Of a stretch of DNA of 62,596 nt, positions 42,696 to 51,188 are shown in pieces. The notes under the pieces were generated by a model. It had not been told where the DNA came from. It saw nothing but the letters and a program-made list of their open reading frames with translations, and ran no database searches. The position numbers and the translations under genes are program-made. Position 1 is the first letter of the stretch. Each line of letters starts with the position of its first letter. This stretch comes from Clostridiaceae bacterium (GTDB lineage Bacteria > Bacillota > Clostridia > Oscillospirales > Acutalibacteraceae), in the NCBI GenBank assembly GCA_016288315.1, contig JAEEYU010000008.1, forward strand, positions 1 to 62,596, given 5' to 3'.

Positions 42696-44312
42696 ATGAA
42701 AAAGACAAAACCCGTCAGGGGCTCTTGCGCAAAGCCCGATCACATTATGATAAGCTTTTATGATGACTCGCGCCGCAGTATGGCAGTTACCTGGCGCACC
42801 TCGACAGACGTTGCGGACGGTTATGCAGAATACCGCAGTGACGGCGGCGAAACTATGATATGCGAAGCGGAAAGTCACATATTTGAAAGCGATATTGACA
42901 TAAGCGTTATTCATACGGCACGACTTAAAAAACTTACACCGGGCACAAAGTATTATTACACCTGCGGCGACAAAAATAACAGAAGCAGTGAGTTCTCATT
43001 TGAAACGCAGGCGGAAAACGTTGAAAAATTCACCTTTCTCGCTCTTGCGGATTTTCAGAAGGGCGAGCCGCACGATCTGCCCGATTATTCTCATCTGGGT
43101 GTTTTTATAAAAAAGATTCTGAAAGAACACCCCGAAATAAAATTCATTTTATCCGCAGGCGACAGCACGGACTGCGGCCAGCATGAACAGCAGTGGAACG
43201 GAATGTTCTGCGGACTTGAAGGTATTATCGAAAGCGTTCCTTTTATGATGGCGCTCGGCAACCACGACAACAGAGGGTTTGAAGATTACGAAAAAGGCAT
43301 CGGCAGATACTACGCCGAGCCGGCGGAATATTTCTGCAGTCAGTTCTGCAAGGCGTATCCCGACAACGGAGCGGAGAACTGGAAAACGGAGAATTACTCC
43401 TTCGATTACGGCGATGCGCACTTCATAATTTTCAGCATAAACGGTCCGGAAGAAACAGACGAATGGGCAAAAAAAGACCTTCAAAATACTGCCAAAAAAT
43501 GGAAATTAGGAACCTATCATTTTCCGATTTATTATTCGGGAACGGACTGCGAAAATGACGACGCTTACCCCGTAATGCGCGAAAGCATGGAGATGTGCGA
43601 TATTATGTTTTCGGGGCACGAGCATAACTTTTCAAGAAGCTTCCCGATAAGAAATGAGGAGATATTCGACCGCCCTTCACAGGGCACCGTTCACTATATG
43701 CTCGGCAACGGCAACTGCAATCCGCCGGGCTCAAGAACACTGCAGAAAGTCTGGCACAGCGCATTCTTCCCGCAGGAAGAAAATGTTTCCGCCTACGCCC
43801 TAATTGAGGTTGAAGGTGACAGAATAACCCTGACCGAAATGCTTGACGACGGCAGAATTGTTGACAAATGTATTATTGATAAAACGGAGGATATGATTTA
43901 TCCCTATGCCCTTGCTCCGAGATACAACCGCCCGAGAATGCTTTTCAAGGGTATGGATCCCGGTCTTGCACAGGTTGATGTTCAGCCCGAGATGGTTGAC
44001 GGCGTCTGGCACATTGCGGCGGCGGTTCTCGCTTCGTTTATCGGAGCGGATGTCAGGCGAAAAAAAGACAGCGTTGAAATTGAACTCTATAACCGCACGG
44101 CGGAGTTTACGCTCGGCAGCGATATTGCTCAGACCCGGGAAGGCACACTTTCGCTCGGCTCGAAAGTTTTCAGGGGCAGAAGAGACCAGCTGTATGTTTC
44201 TGCAGACGGTTTTGCAAAGGCATTCGGAATGAAATGGTGCTGCAGCGCAAGAAACAACTTTTTGTCTTTCGAACACGAAAGCGAGAGCCATCCCGTTCCC
44301 GTTCAGCCGTAA
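42696..44312 (+). CDS. Purple acid phosphatase-like metallophosphoesterase
   Basis: A 538-residue three-part protein. Residues about 10-105 are a fibronectin-like PAP N-domain (SMAVTWRTSTDVADGYAEYR). The calcineurin-type phosphoesterase (about 110-330) has its metal motifs: ALADFQKG, LSAGDSTDCG, ALGNHDNRG and FSGHEHNFSRS. The C-terminal part (about 400-538) resembles the Cu-amine-oxidase N-terminal-like beta domain. No signal peptide is seen, although such proteins are mostly exported; a non-classical route or a cytoplasmic role is open. GGAG precedes the ATG. Confidence 0.85.
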   Translation: MKKTKPVRGSCAKPDHIMISFYDDSRRSMAVTWRTSTDVADGYAEYRSDGGETMICEAESHIFESDIDISVIHTARLKKLTPGTKYYYTCGDKNNRSSEFSFETQAENVEKFTFLALADFQKGEPHDLPDYSHLGVFIKKILKEHPEIKFILSAGDSTDCGQHEQQWNGMFCGLEGIIESVPFMMALGNHDNRGFEDYEKGIGRYYAEPAEYFCSQFCKAYPDNGAENWKTENYSFDYGDAHFIIFSINGPEETDEWAKKDLQNTAKKWKLGTYHFPIYYSGTDCENDDAYPVMRESMEMCDIMFSGHEHNFSRSFPIRNEEIFDRPSQGTVHYMLGNGNCNPPGSRTLQKVWHSAFFPQEENVSAYALIEVEGDRITLTEMLDDGRIVDKCIIDKTEDMIYPYALAPRYNRPRMLFKGMDPGLAQVDVQPEMVDGVWHIAAAVLASFIGADVRRKKDSVEIELYNRTAEFTLGSDIAQTREGTLSLGSKVFRGRRDQLYVSADGFAKAFGMKWCCSARNNFLSFEHESESHPVPVQP

Positions 44313-44329
44313 ATTAAGTGCTTCGGGTC

Positions 44330-44358
44330 TTGAAATATTTGCGGAATTATAGTATAAT
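44330..44358 (+). promoter_or_regulatory. SigA-like promoter of the Tim44-like gene
   Basis: TTGAAA (44330-44335), a 17-bp spacer and TATAAT (44353-44358) lie 27 bp before the ATG. Confidence 0.85.
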
Positions 44359-44385
44359 AACGGCGAAAAATTCGGAGGTGCAGGT

Positions 44386-45378
44386 ATGAGCATTAAAAAA
44401 CTCCTTTGCATATTTACCGCTGTTGCAATGCTGTTTTCATTTGTCTTTGCTGTTAGCGCGGATTTCGGCGACTTCGGCGGGGATTCCGACTACGGCAGCT
44501 ACGGCGGATATGACAGCTATGACTACGGCGGAAGTTACGATTACGGCGGAAGCTATGATTCAGGCGGAGACAGCTACGATTACGGCGGAAGCTATAACAG
44601 CGGCTACGGCGGCAATTATTACTACGGAGGCACCGATTCCTCCGGCTACGGCAGAGAGAGCGAGGGCGGTTCCGCACTGCTTGGCTTCTTTGTGCTTGTC
44701 GGTTTGATTATTCTTGTCTGCTACATAATCCACAAAATAAGAGCCGGCAAGAGACCCAAGAGAGTTGCGGGCGGCGGAGCAACGGCAACCGATGCCTCAA
44801 CGCTCAAGCCGATAAGCGATTACCTCACCCTTGACCCCGAATTCAACGAAGCCGAATTCAAAGAAAAACTTTCCAATCTCTATGTCAAGTTCCAGAACTC
44901 CTGGCAGGCAAAGCACATGGAAGATCTGCGCCCGTATCTGACGGATGCCTTCTATGCGCAGATGGACCGCCAGCTTGAAAACTACCGCACAAAGCATCAG
45001 ACAAATATGGTTGACCGGATAGCGGTGCTCGATGTCAGACTTGTCGGCTGGAAGCAGGAGGGCGAAAATGATGTTATGGTTGCCCGCCTGAAGGCGAGAA
45101 TTGTCGATTACGTAGTTGACGATGCCACCGGCAACATTGTCCGCGGTTCCGACAAGGTAGAGAAGTTTATGGAATATGAGTGGAATCTCGTCCGCTCAAA
45201 AGGTCTCACCACCAAAGAAGCAAGCGGAACCACCGTTCAGGTCTGCCCGAACTGCGGCGCCCATGTTGATGTCAACCACTCCGCACAGTGCGAATACTGC
45301 GGCTCGATTCTCACCACCGACACATTCGACTGGGCGGTCAGTACAATCAAAGGTCTTGCACAGCGCACGGCTCAATAA
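44386..45378 (+). CDS. Tim44-like membrane protein with Gly/Tyr-rich region and zinc ribbon
   Basis: A 330-residue protein in five parts: signal peptide (1-26), Gly/Tyr/Ser/Asp-rich low-complexity segment (27-85) with repeated YDYGGSYDSGG-like units, membrane segment (about 92-112), Tim44-like domain (about 140-270; FKEKLSNLYVKFQNSWQ, DRIAVLDVRLVGWKQEGE), and a C-terminal zinc ribbon (CPNCGA and CEYCGS). Similar proteins occur in many Firmicutes; their role is not known. The Gly/Tyr-rich part would lie outside and the Tim44/zinc part inside, by the signal and single membrane segment. Confidence 0.82.
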   Translation: MSIKKLLCIFTAVAMLFSFVFAVSADFGDFGGDSDYGSYGGYDSYDYGGSYDYGGSYDSGGDSYDYGGSYNSGYGGNYYYGGTDSSGYGRESEGGSALLGFFVLVGLIILVCYIIHKIRAGKRPKRVAGGGATATDASTLKPISDYLTLDPEFNEAEFKEKLSNLYVKFQNSWQAKHMEDLRPYLTDAFYAQMDRQLENYRTKHQTNMVDRIAVLDVRLVGWKQEGENDVMVARLKARIVDYVVDDATGNIVRGSDKVEKFMEYEWNLVRSKGLTTKEASGTTVQVCPNCGAHVDVNHSAQCEYCGSILTTDTFDWAVSTIKGLAQRTAQ

Positions 45379-45416
45379 TTGAACTGAATTGAATATAAAC
45401 AAATGAAAATTTATAA

Positions 45417-45446
45417 AATTCCGGCTGTTTCGGCCGGAATTTTTTC
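45417..45446 (+). terminator. Terminator after the Tim44-like gene
   Basis: AATTCCGGC (45417-45425) pairs with GCCGGAATT (45433-45441) and a run of T follows. Confidence 0.85.
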
Positions 45447-45539
45447 TGCCCGGAACACAATATATAGACGTTATAAAAGGCGGCAAATCACATATAAAGT
45501 ATTGTGCATTATATATAAAATAATATTAAAATATTTTTC

Positions 45540-45568
45540 TTGACAAAACGGCGTTTTTGTCGGATAAT
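45540..45568 (+). promoter_or_regulatory. SigA-like promoter of the pilus operon
   Basis: TTGACA (45540-45545), a 17-bp spacer and GATAAT (45563-45568) give a start near 45575 and a leader of about 120 nt before pilB. Confidence 0.82.
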
Positions 45569-45586
45569 AGGATTGAACTATAGAAT

Positions 45587-45677
45587 AGAATACGTGCATT
45601 CTAACATAAATTTGATACGGATTACGCGGCTGCGGCAGACGTCATGTCAACGGCTCTGCCAGTTGAACAACCGCAGC
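45587..45677 (+). promoter_or_regulatory. Inverted repeat and stem-loop in the pilB leader
   Basis: A near-palindrome (45587-45602, arms AGAAT/ATTCT) lies just inside the transcript. Then GCTGCGGCAGA (45629-45639) can pair with TCTG (45655-45658) and CCGCAGC (45671-45677), which ends 6 bp before the AAGGAAGG ribosome site. It matches no riboswitch class I can name, including the cyclic di-GMP types. A site for a regulator or a translation control is possible. Confidence 0.4.
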
Positions 45678-45696
45678 GGCATAAGGAAGGTAAAGC

Positions 45697-47400
45697 ATGG
45701 CTTTTAACAGAGACGGCAACAATTTAGGTGACATATTGCTTGCCAACGGCAAGGTTACAAAAGAAAAACTGGAACAGGCATACGCCGAAAGTCAGAAAAC
45801 AGGCAAAAACCTCAGTGAATGCCTGCGCGACTTAAAACTCTGCGACGACGAATCCATTGCAAGAGCACAGGGCGAAATGCTCGATGTCCCATATATCAGC
45901 TTACGCGCGGTTACCCTTCCTCCTGAAATTGTCAGGATGATAAACGGCAGAGTGTTAAGACAGCACAATGCGGCTCCCGTTGAATTCCTTGACGGCAACA
46001 CAGACATTCTTGTTGTTGCAATGGTCAACCCGCTCGATATGGTCGCAATAGACGACCTCACAATGATTACGAGCTGCCAGATTGAGCCCAGAATCTCAAC
46101 GGCAACCGAAATCAACGGCTTGCTTGACAAATACTACGGCTCAGAAGAAGCCATGTCGGCGGTTGAAGCGTTCACTAAAGACCGTGAGAGCAAGCTCGCC
46201 GCTATGGCGGAAGAAGAGGAAGAGGAGGAAACCGACCTTCAGTCGGCGCCCATCGTTCAGCTGGTCCGCTCAATTCTTGAGCAGGCAGTCCGTTCCAGAG
46301 CCAGCGATATTCACATAGACGCACACGAAACAAAGGTTGTCATCCGCTTCCGTATAGACGGCGTTCTCAAAAACGTCATGTCTTACGACATAGAGCTTCT
46401 CCCCGTTATCGTTACCCGTATAAAGATTATCGGCGGTATGGATATCTCTGAAAAGCGCCGCGCACAGGACGGCCGTATCACAATCCACGTTGACCGCCTC
46501 GAATATGACCTTCGTGTTTCGATTCTTCCCACATCATACGGCGAAAAAGTCGTTATGCGTATTGCTTCCACCGTCGGCCTTACCAAAACAAAGGCACAGC
46601 TCGGTATGAGAGAAGCCGAACTCGAGCGTTTTGACAACATTCTTAAAACTCCCAACGGAATTATTCTTGTTACCGGCCCCACCGGCTCGGGCAAATCAAC
46701 AACGCTTTACACAGCGCTTTCGGCACTCAACGATGAAACAGTTAACATCATCACCGTTGAAGACCCTGTCGAAGCTAACATAAACGGTCTTAACCAGGTT
46801 CAGGTTAACCCCAAAGCAGGTCTTACATTTGCATCGGCGCTTCGTGCAATCCTCCGTCAGGACCCTGACATTATCATGATAGGTGAGATCCGAGACTATG
46901 AAACTGCTTCAATCGCAGTTCAGGCGTCAATCACCGGTCACTTGGTTGTAAGCACCCTGCATACAAACTCATCCTCGGCAACAATCACACGTCTTCTTGA
47001 TATGGGCGTTGAATCTTATCTTATTGCGGACTCCGTTGTCGGCGTTATCGCACAGCGACTTGTCCGTAAGCTCTGCCAGCACTGCAAAAAGGGCAGGGAT
47101 GCCACCGATGAAGAAAAGAGAATTCTCGGTATTCCCGTATATAAGCCGTTCACCATTTATGACCCCTGCGGCTGCCCGATGTGCGGCGACACGGGCTTCT
47201 ACGGCAGAACAGGTGTTTATGAGATAATGCAGATTACTCCCGAGCTTAAACGTCTCATAACGGCAAAGGCGAACACTGAAGAACTCAAAAACGCCGCACT
47301 TAAAGACGGTATGAACACCCTTCGTATGAGTGCTGCACAGTATGTTATAGAAGGCACAACCACAATTACCGAAATGCTCAAGGTTTCTGCTGAAACCTGA
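45697..47400 (+). CDS. pilB: Type IV pilus extension ATPase PilB
   Basis: A 567-residue hexameric secretion ATPase that drives pilin polymerisation. The N-terminal GspE-N domain (about 5-70) has the form LGDILLANGKVTKEKLEQAYAESQ, similar to the cyclic di-GMP-binding MshEN motif but with Asn where Arg is usual. The core shows Walker A GPTGSGKSTT at about 327, Walker B EIRDYETA and two zinc pairs, CQHC and CGCPMC. It begins the operon; pilT follows after 35 bp. Confidence 0.95.
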   Translation: MAFNRDGNNLGDILLANGKVTKEKLEQAYAESQKTGKNLSECLRDLKLCDDESIARAQGEMLDVPYISLRAVTLPPEIVRMINGRVLRQHNAAPVEFLDGNTDILVVAMVNPLDMVAIDDLTMITSCQIEPRISTATEINGLLDKYYGSEEAMSAVEAFTKDRESKLAAMAEEEEEEETDLQSAPIVQLVRSILEQAVRSRASDIHIDAHETKVVIRFRIDGVLKNVMSYDIELLPVIVTRIKIIGGMDISEKRRAQDGRITIHVDRLEYDLRVSILPTSYGEKVVMRIASTVGLTKTKAQLGMREAELERFDNILKTPNGIILVTGPTGSGKSTTLYTALSALNDETVNIITVEDPVEANINGLNQVQVNPKAGLTFASALRAILRQDPDIIMIGEIRDYETASIAVQASITGHLVVSTLHTNSSSATITRLLDMGVESYLIADSVVGVIAQRLVRKLCQHCKKGRDATDEEKRILGIPVYKPFTIYDPCGCPMCGDTGFYGRTGVYEIMQITPELKRLITAKANTEELKNAALKDGMNTLRMSAAQYVIEGTTTITEMLKVSAET

Positions 47401-47435
47401 TTATTGATACTGACAAATCCCGGAGGTTCAAATAA

Positions 47436-48491
47436 ATGTTAAAATTTGCAGAGTGCGTCCAGAAATGTGCCGAGGTCGGCGCTTCCGACCTTCATATATG
47501 CGCAGGTTATCCTCCTTCAATGAGGCACAACGGCGCTCTTGAGGCAATTGATTTTGAAGAGCCCTTAACTCCCGCAGAATGCACGTCTCTTGCTTATGAG
47601 ATTTTAAACCCGATTCAGATTGATGCTCTTAAAAAAGAAGGCGAAATCGACTTTGCCTACTCCGTTGACGACACCCGACTCAGAGTCAATGTTTATCAGC
47701 AGAGCGGCACAACGGCAATTGCCGCCAGACTTCTCAGAGGCAACATCCCTTCAATTGAGGAGCTTGAACTCCCCGAAGCGCTTGTCAACCTCCAGCACAA
47801 AAAGCACGGTCTGATTCTTGTTACCGGCATCACGGGTTCGGGCAAATCAACAACACTTGCGGCTCTTGTTCAGCTTATCAATAAATCCTTCAGCAACCAC
47901 ATCATCACAATCGAAGAACCTATTGAATATATTTATCCCAAGGGCAAGGCAATCATAAACCAGCGCGAAATCGGCACAGACTGCAAGAGCTTCGCAAATG
48001 CGCTGCGCGCAGCCCTCCGTGAAGACCCTGACGTCATCCTCGTCGGTGAGATGCGAGACAATGAAACAATCGCAACAGCTCTCTCCGCAGCAGAAACAGG
48101 TCACCTTGTTCTTTCAACACTTCATACAATAGACGTTGCAGGTGCCGTTGACCGTATGATTGACTCCTTCCCCGCACACCAGCAGTCGCAGATACGCTCT
48201 CAGATTGCGGACGTTCTCGAATGCGTTGTTTCACAGCAGCTTATTCCCAGAATTGACAAAGACGGTCGTGTAGTCGCAACCGAGCTTATGCTCTGCAACT
48301 CCGCTATCCGCACACATATCCGTGAGGGCAAAACCTTCCAGATTCCAAACACCATATCCACCTCGCGCAAGCAGGGCATGATGCTTATGGATGACTGTAT
48401 TTATGAACTTTACGTCCGCGGCAAGATTTCAGGCGCAAACGCCTGCGCATTTGCTCACGACCGCGACGCCATGAGCAAAAAGGTTATTTAA
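47436..48491 (+). CDS. pilT: Type IV pilus retraction ATPase PilT
   Basis: A 351-residue ATPase that depolymerises pilin and so powers twitching. SDLHICAGYPPSMRHNG is the PilT entry; Walker A is GITGSGKSTTLA at about 130; then ITIEEPIEYIYP, LRAALREDPDVILVGEMRD and SAAETGHLVLSTLHT. The zinc pairs of PilB are absent, as expected. GGAGG precedes the ATG. Confidence 0.94.
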   Translation: MLKFAECVQKCAEVGASDLHICAGYPPSMRHNGALEAIDFEEPLTPAECTSLAYEILNPIQIDALKKEGEIDFAYSVDDTRLRVNVYQQSGTTAIAARLLRGNIPSIEELELPEALVNLQHKKHGLILVTGITGSGKSTTLAALVQLINKSFSNHIITIEEPIEYIYPKGKAIINQREIGTDCKSFANALRAALREDPDVILVGEMRDNETIATALSAAETGHLVLSTLHTIDVAGAVDRMIDSFPAHQQSQIRSQIADVLECVVSQQLIPRIDKDGRVVATELMLCNSAIRTHIREGKTFQIPNTISTSRKQGMMLMDDCIYELYVRGKISGANACAFAHDRDAMSKKVI

Positions 48492-48590
48492 CACCAAACC
48501 CGACATAACACATATATTAATTATTGTAATAAAAAATTTGTAATTATCATTTCAAAAAATACCGAACAAAAATGAAAAGGGGTAGATTGA

Positions 48591-49805
48591 ATGGCAAAAT
48601 TTAATTATACCGCAATGGATGCTTCCGGTAAAGAAACAAAAGGCACCATTGAAGCCGCCGACCGTGAAGAAGCCCAGTCCATAATCAGGTCAAAAGGTCT
48701 TACAACTCTCAAAATTGAAGGTGCAAACGCTCTCAACTCCGACCTTAATTTCTCTTTTATGGAAAAAAAGCCCAAGCCCAGAGAAATGTCCGTTTTCTGT
48801 AACCAGATGGTCAGTGTTCTCTCTGCAGGCGTAGGTATGGCGGACGCTCTCAGCATGATAGGCGAGCAGACTGCAAACCCCAAGCTCAGAAAAGCGGTTC
48901 TCGGTTGTTGCAAGGGTATACAAAGCGGCGAAACACTTGCCGAATGTATGAAGCAGTATGACGTATTCCCCGAGGTTTTTGCTACAATGGTTGCCGCCGG
49001 TGAAGAAACGGGCTCGCTTGAAAAATCATTCTCCCGTATGAGTGAGCGTTTTGAAAAAGACGCCGCATTAAAGGGTATGATTAAAGGCGCAATGACATAC
49101 CCAATAGTTCTTTTGATAATCACAGTCGTTGTCGTTATCATAATGCTCAACTTTGTGGTTCCGAAGTTTCAGGACACGCTCCAGTCTATGGGCACCGACC
49201 TCCCCGCGCTTACAAAGGGTGTTATAGCGGCATCGGATTTTATGAAGGCGAACATAGTTCCGGTTGCAATCGGAGTTATAGCGGTTATTGTAGGTCTCAG
49301 GTTTTTCAAGAAATCCGATTTCGGTAAGCATCTTTTTGCCAACCTTGCACTGAAATTGCCGGTTGTCAAAAACTTTACAATAAACAGTGCTTGTGCAAAC
49401 TTTGCAAGAACTCTCGCAACAGTTATTGACTCCGGTGTTCAGCTTACCGACGGGCTTGATATCACTGCCGACACAATGTCAAATGTTTTCTTTAAAGAAG
49501 CAATTCAGCAGGCAAAGGGAGAGGTTGAGGTAGGCACATCTCTTGCAGAGGCACTTGAGCATACAAAACTGTTTCCGTCACTGCTCACCAATATGACAAA
49601 AATCGGCGAGGAAACCGGCAACATTCCCGTTCTTATGGACAGAGTTGCGGCGTTCTATGATGATGAGGTCGCCGAGTCATCAAAAGCGCTTACCGGTATG
49701 CTTGAACCGCTGGTTATCATCATTATGGCGGGCATTGTAGGCACTATTATTCTTGCGGTTATGATGCCGATGGCAAGCATGTATACAGCTATGGACAATC
49801 TTTAA
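48591..49805 (+). CDS. pilC: Type IV pilus platform protein PilC
   Basis: A 404-residue inner-membrane protein of the GspF/PilC family. Two T2SSF domains each contain the NQMVSVLSAGVGMADAL- or ARTLATVIDSGVQLTDGL-type entry, and the membrane segments lie at about 166-188, 215-237 and near the C-terminus (LVIIIMAGIVGTIILAVMMP). It joins the ATPase to the pilus. AAAAGGGG precedes the ATG. Confidence 0.94.
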   Translation: MAKFNYTAMDASGKETKGTIEAADREEAQSIIRSKGLTTLKIEGANALNSDLNFSFMEKKPKPREMSVFCNQMVSVLSAGVGMADALSMIGEQTANPKLRKAVLGCCKGIQSGETLAECMKQYDVFPEVFATMVAAGEETGSLEKSFSRMSERFEKDAALKGMIKGAMTYPIVLLIITVVVVIIMLNFVVPKFQDTLQSMGTDLPALTKGVIAASDFMKANIVPVAIGVIAVIVGLRFFKKSDFGKHLFANLALKLPVVKNFTINSACANFARTLATVIDSGVQLTDGLDITADTMSNVFFKEAIQQAKGEVEVGTSLAEALEHTKLFPSLLTNMTKIGEETGNIPVLMDRVAAFYDDEVAESSKALTGMLEPLVIIIMAGIVGTIILAVMMPMASMYTAMDNL

Positions 49806-49931
49806 TATCTGCAATGGTATTATTCCGGTTCCACTGAAAAAGATAAACATTTATTCCGCACTCTTATTTCAATTCTTTTGTATTATCGCCAAACGGCTTT
49901 AATAAAATTATATTACCTGGAGGGGATTTAC

Positions 49932-50405
49932 GTGAAAGTATTTTTCACAAACCTTCGCAAAAACTCTGAAAACAACAAGGGTTTTTCACTTGTTGAATTA
50001 ATCATCGTCATCGCAATTATGGTTGCTCTTGTCGCTATGCTTGCGCCTCAATTTACTAGATATGTTCACAAATCATATGATGCTGTTGTTACAAGAGCAG
50101 CAGAAGACGTTCTTGCTATGGCAAAGGCCGAAGCAGCATTTAATAAATTAAAACAAGTTGACGAAGACACACCTGGGACAATAACTGTTAGAGCACGAAA
50201 CGGTAATGGCCCGATTGAAATCATTTTAGAAAACTTGGAGTATAATAAAAAAACTGGAAATGAAGCACAAACTGAATTCGAGGATAATTGTGGAGTAGAT
50301 TCAAACAAATCTTCAAAAACCTCTACCTATTATGTGATTACAATTGATGGTTCAATACATACTCAATCTGGAGGACCAGAAGTTGAAATAAATGAGTATA
50401 GTTAA
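49932..50405 (+). CDS. Major-type pilin 1 (prepilin with type III signal)
   Basis: A 157-residue prepilin. The signal is KNSENNKG|FSLVELIIVIAIM with Glu at +5, cut by PilD after Gly. The hydrophobic helix is nearly identical to that of pilin 2 downstream. The globular part has two Cys-poor stretches, a short NGPI block and a C-terminal FEDNCGVD block, all shared with pilin 2. The start is GTG at 49932, 6 bp after GGAGGGG. From about codon 40 the codons become AT-rich (AAA, AGA, TTA), unlike the rest of the operon, suggesting recent exchange or strong drift. Confidence 0.88.
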   Translation: MKVFFTNLRKNSENNKGFSLVELIIVIAIMVALVAMLAPQFTRYVHKSYDAVVTRAAEDVLAMAKAEAAFNKLKQVDEDTPGTITVRARNGNGPIEIILENLEYNKKTGNEAQTEFEDNCGVDSNKSSKTSTYYVITIDGSIHTQSGGPEVEINEYS

Positions 50406-50464
50406 TATTGATAGTTTATCAACAGAGATTTTTGTTTATATTAAGTTTATGTTTTTGGTTAAAT

Positions 50465-50493
50465 CCGTCGCTCACATAGGGGGGGAGTGACGG
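50465..50493 (+). terminator. Hairpin between the two pilin genes
   Basis: CCGTCGCTC (50465-50473) pairs with GAGTGACGG (50485-50493), one mismatch; a weak T-tract follows. It may partly end transcripts or protect the 3' end of pilin 1 mRNA. Confidence 0.45.
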
Positions 50494-50527
50494 TTTAGCA
50501 ATAAATAATAATATGGAGGAAATCAAA

Positions 50528-50992
50528 ATGTTATTTATGAAAATGGCACAGGCTCGCGAGAACCGCAAGGATAACAAAGGTTTCTCACTCGTTGAGTTAA
50601 TCATCGTTATCGCTATCATGGTTGCACTTGTAGCAATGCTTGCTCCTCAGTTTGTTAAGTATGTTCAGAAGTCCCGTGACGCTGTCGTAAGCGATGCGGC
50701 AGAGAACGTTTTTTCAATGGTTAAATCGGAAGCGGCACTTAACAACATTGCCATTGCATCTTCTGCAACCGTAACTATTAAGTGCTCCAATAATAATGGT
50801 CCTATTTCAATCACACAATCCGGCATTACATTCCCGGATAATGGTGAATACAAAACCTCAGGATGGGCAGGCTTTGTAAATGATTGCGGTATTGATTTAC
50901 GCAAAGACACAAAGTCAGATAAGGTATTTACTATTACAATCACATCAAATTCTTCAACAGGAGGATACCTTTTCTCAATGGCAGAATCCTAA
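50528..50992 (+). CDS. Major-type pilin 2 (prepilin with type III signal)
   Basis: A 154-residue prepilin with ARENRKDNKG|FSLVELIIVIAIM. The following VALVAMLAPQFVKYVQKS is almost the same as in pilin 1. The globular half differs, but TVTIKCSNNNGPISI and FVNDCGIDLRKD keep the alignment. The ATG at 50528 has GGAGGA 8 bp upstream; an in-frame ATG at 50513 lies in the ribosome site. Codon use matches the operon, unlike pilin 1. Either could be the major subunit. Confidence 0.9.
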   Translation: MLFMKMAQARENRKDNKGFSLVELIIVIAIMVALVAMLAPQFVKYVQKSRDAVVSDAAENVFSMVKSEAALNNIAIASSATVTIKCSNNNGPISITQSGITFPDNGEYKTSGWAGFVNDCGIDLRKDTKSDKVFTITITSNSSTGGYLFSMAES

Positions 50993-51036
50993 TCGGATTT
51001 TTAAACCATATTTAGGTATTAAACATTAATTACCCC

Positions 51037-51160
51037 GAAAGGCGCGTGCCTTTCAAACGTTGATTAATCCGGATTAAAAAATGTCATTCGCCCCAACACT
51101 CCCCCTTTGTTGGGGCGCGGATTAAATCAATGATTACTCCTGAGGCGGAGCTTCTCCGTC
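51037..51160 (+). promoter_or_regulatory. Multi-stem structured region before pilD
   Basis: The 196-bp gap after pilin 2 holds several stems: GAAAGGC/GCCTTTC (51037-51043/51048-51054); a long one, TGATTAATCCG/CGGATTAAATCA (51061-51071/51118-51129) that encloses CGCCCCAAC/GTTGGGGCG (51089-51097/51109-51117); and GGAG/CTCC around 51147-51157. T-runs are missing, so a processing site or RNA-level control is more likely than a terminator. Confidence 0.45.
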
Positions 51161-51188
51161 TTCAGAAGAACCCCGAAGGAGAACTCAC

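Noticed and set aside
45697-49805. Type II secretion system or competence (ComG) operon instead of type IV pilus
   Set aside because: A PilT-type retraction ATPase, PilM/N/O parts and PilD are present. ComG operons lack PilT and PilMNO, and no secretin is found.
49932-50992. Pilin duplication as an assembly artefact
   Set aside because: The two copies differ throughout at DNA level, even in the conserved helix, so they are real paralogues.
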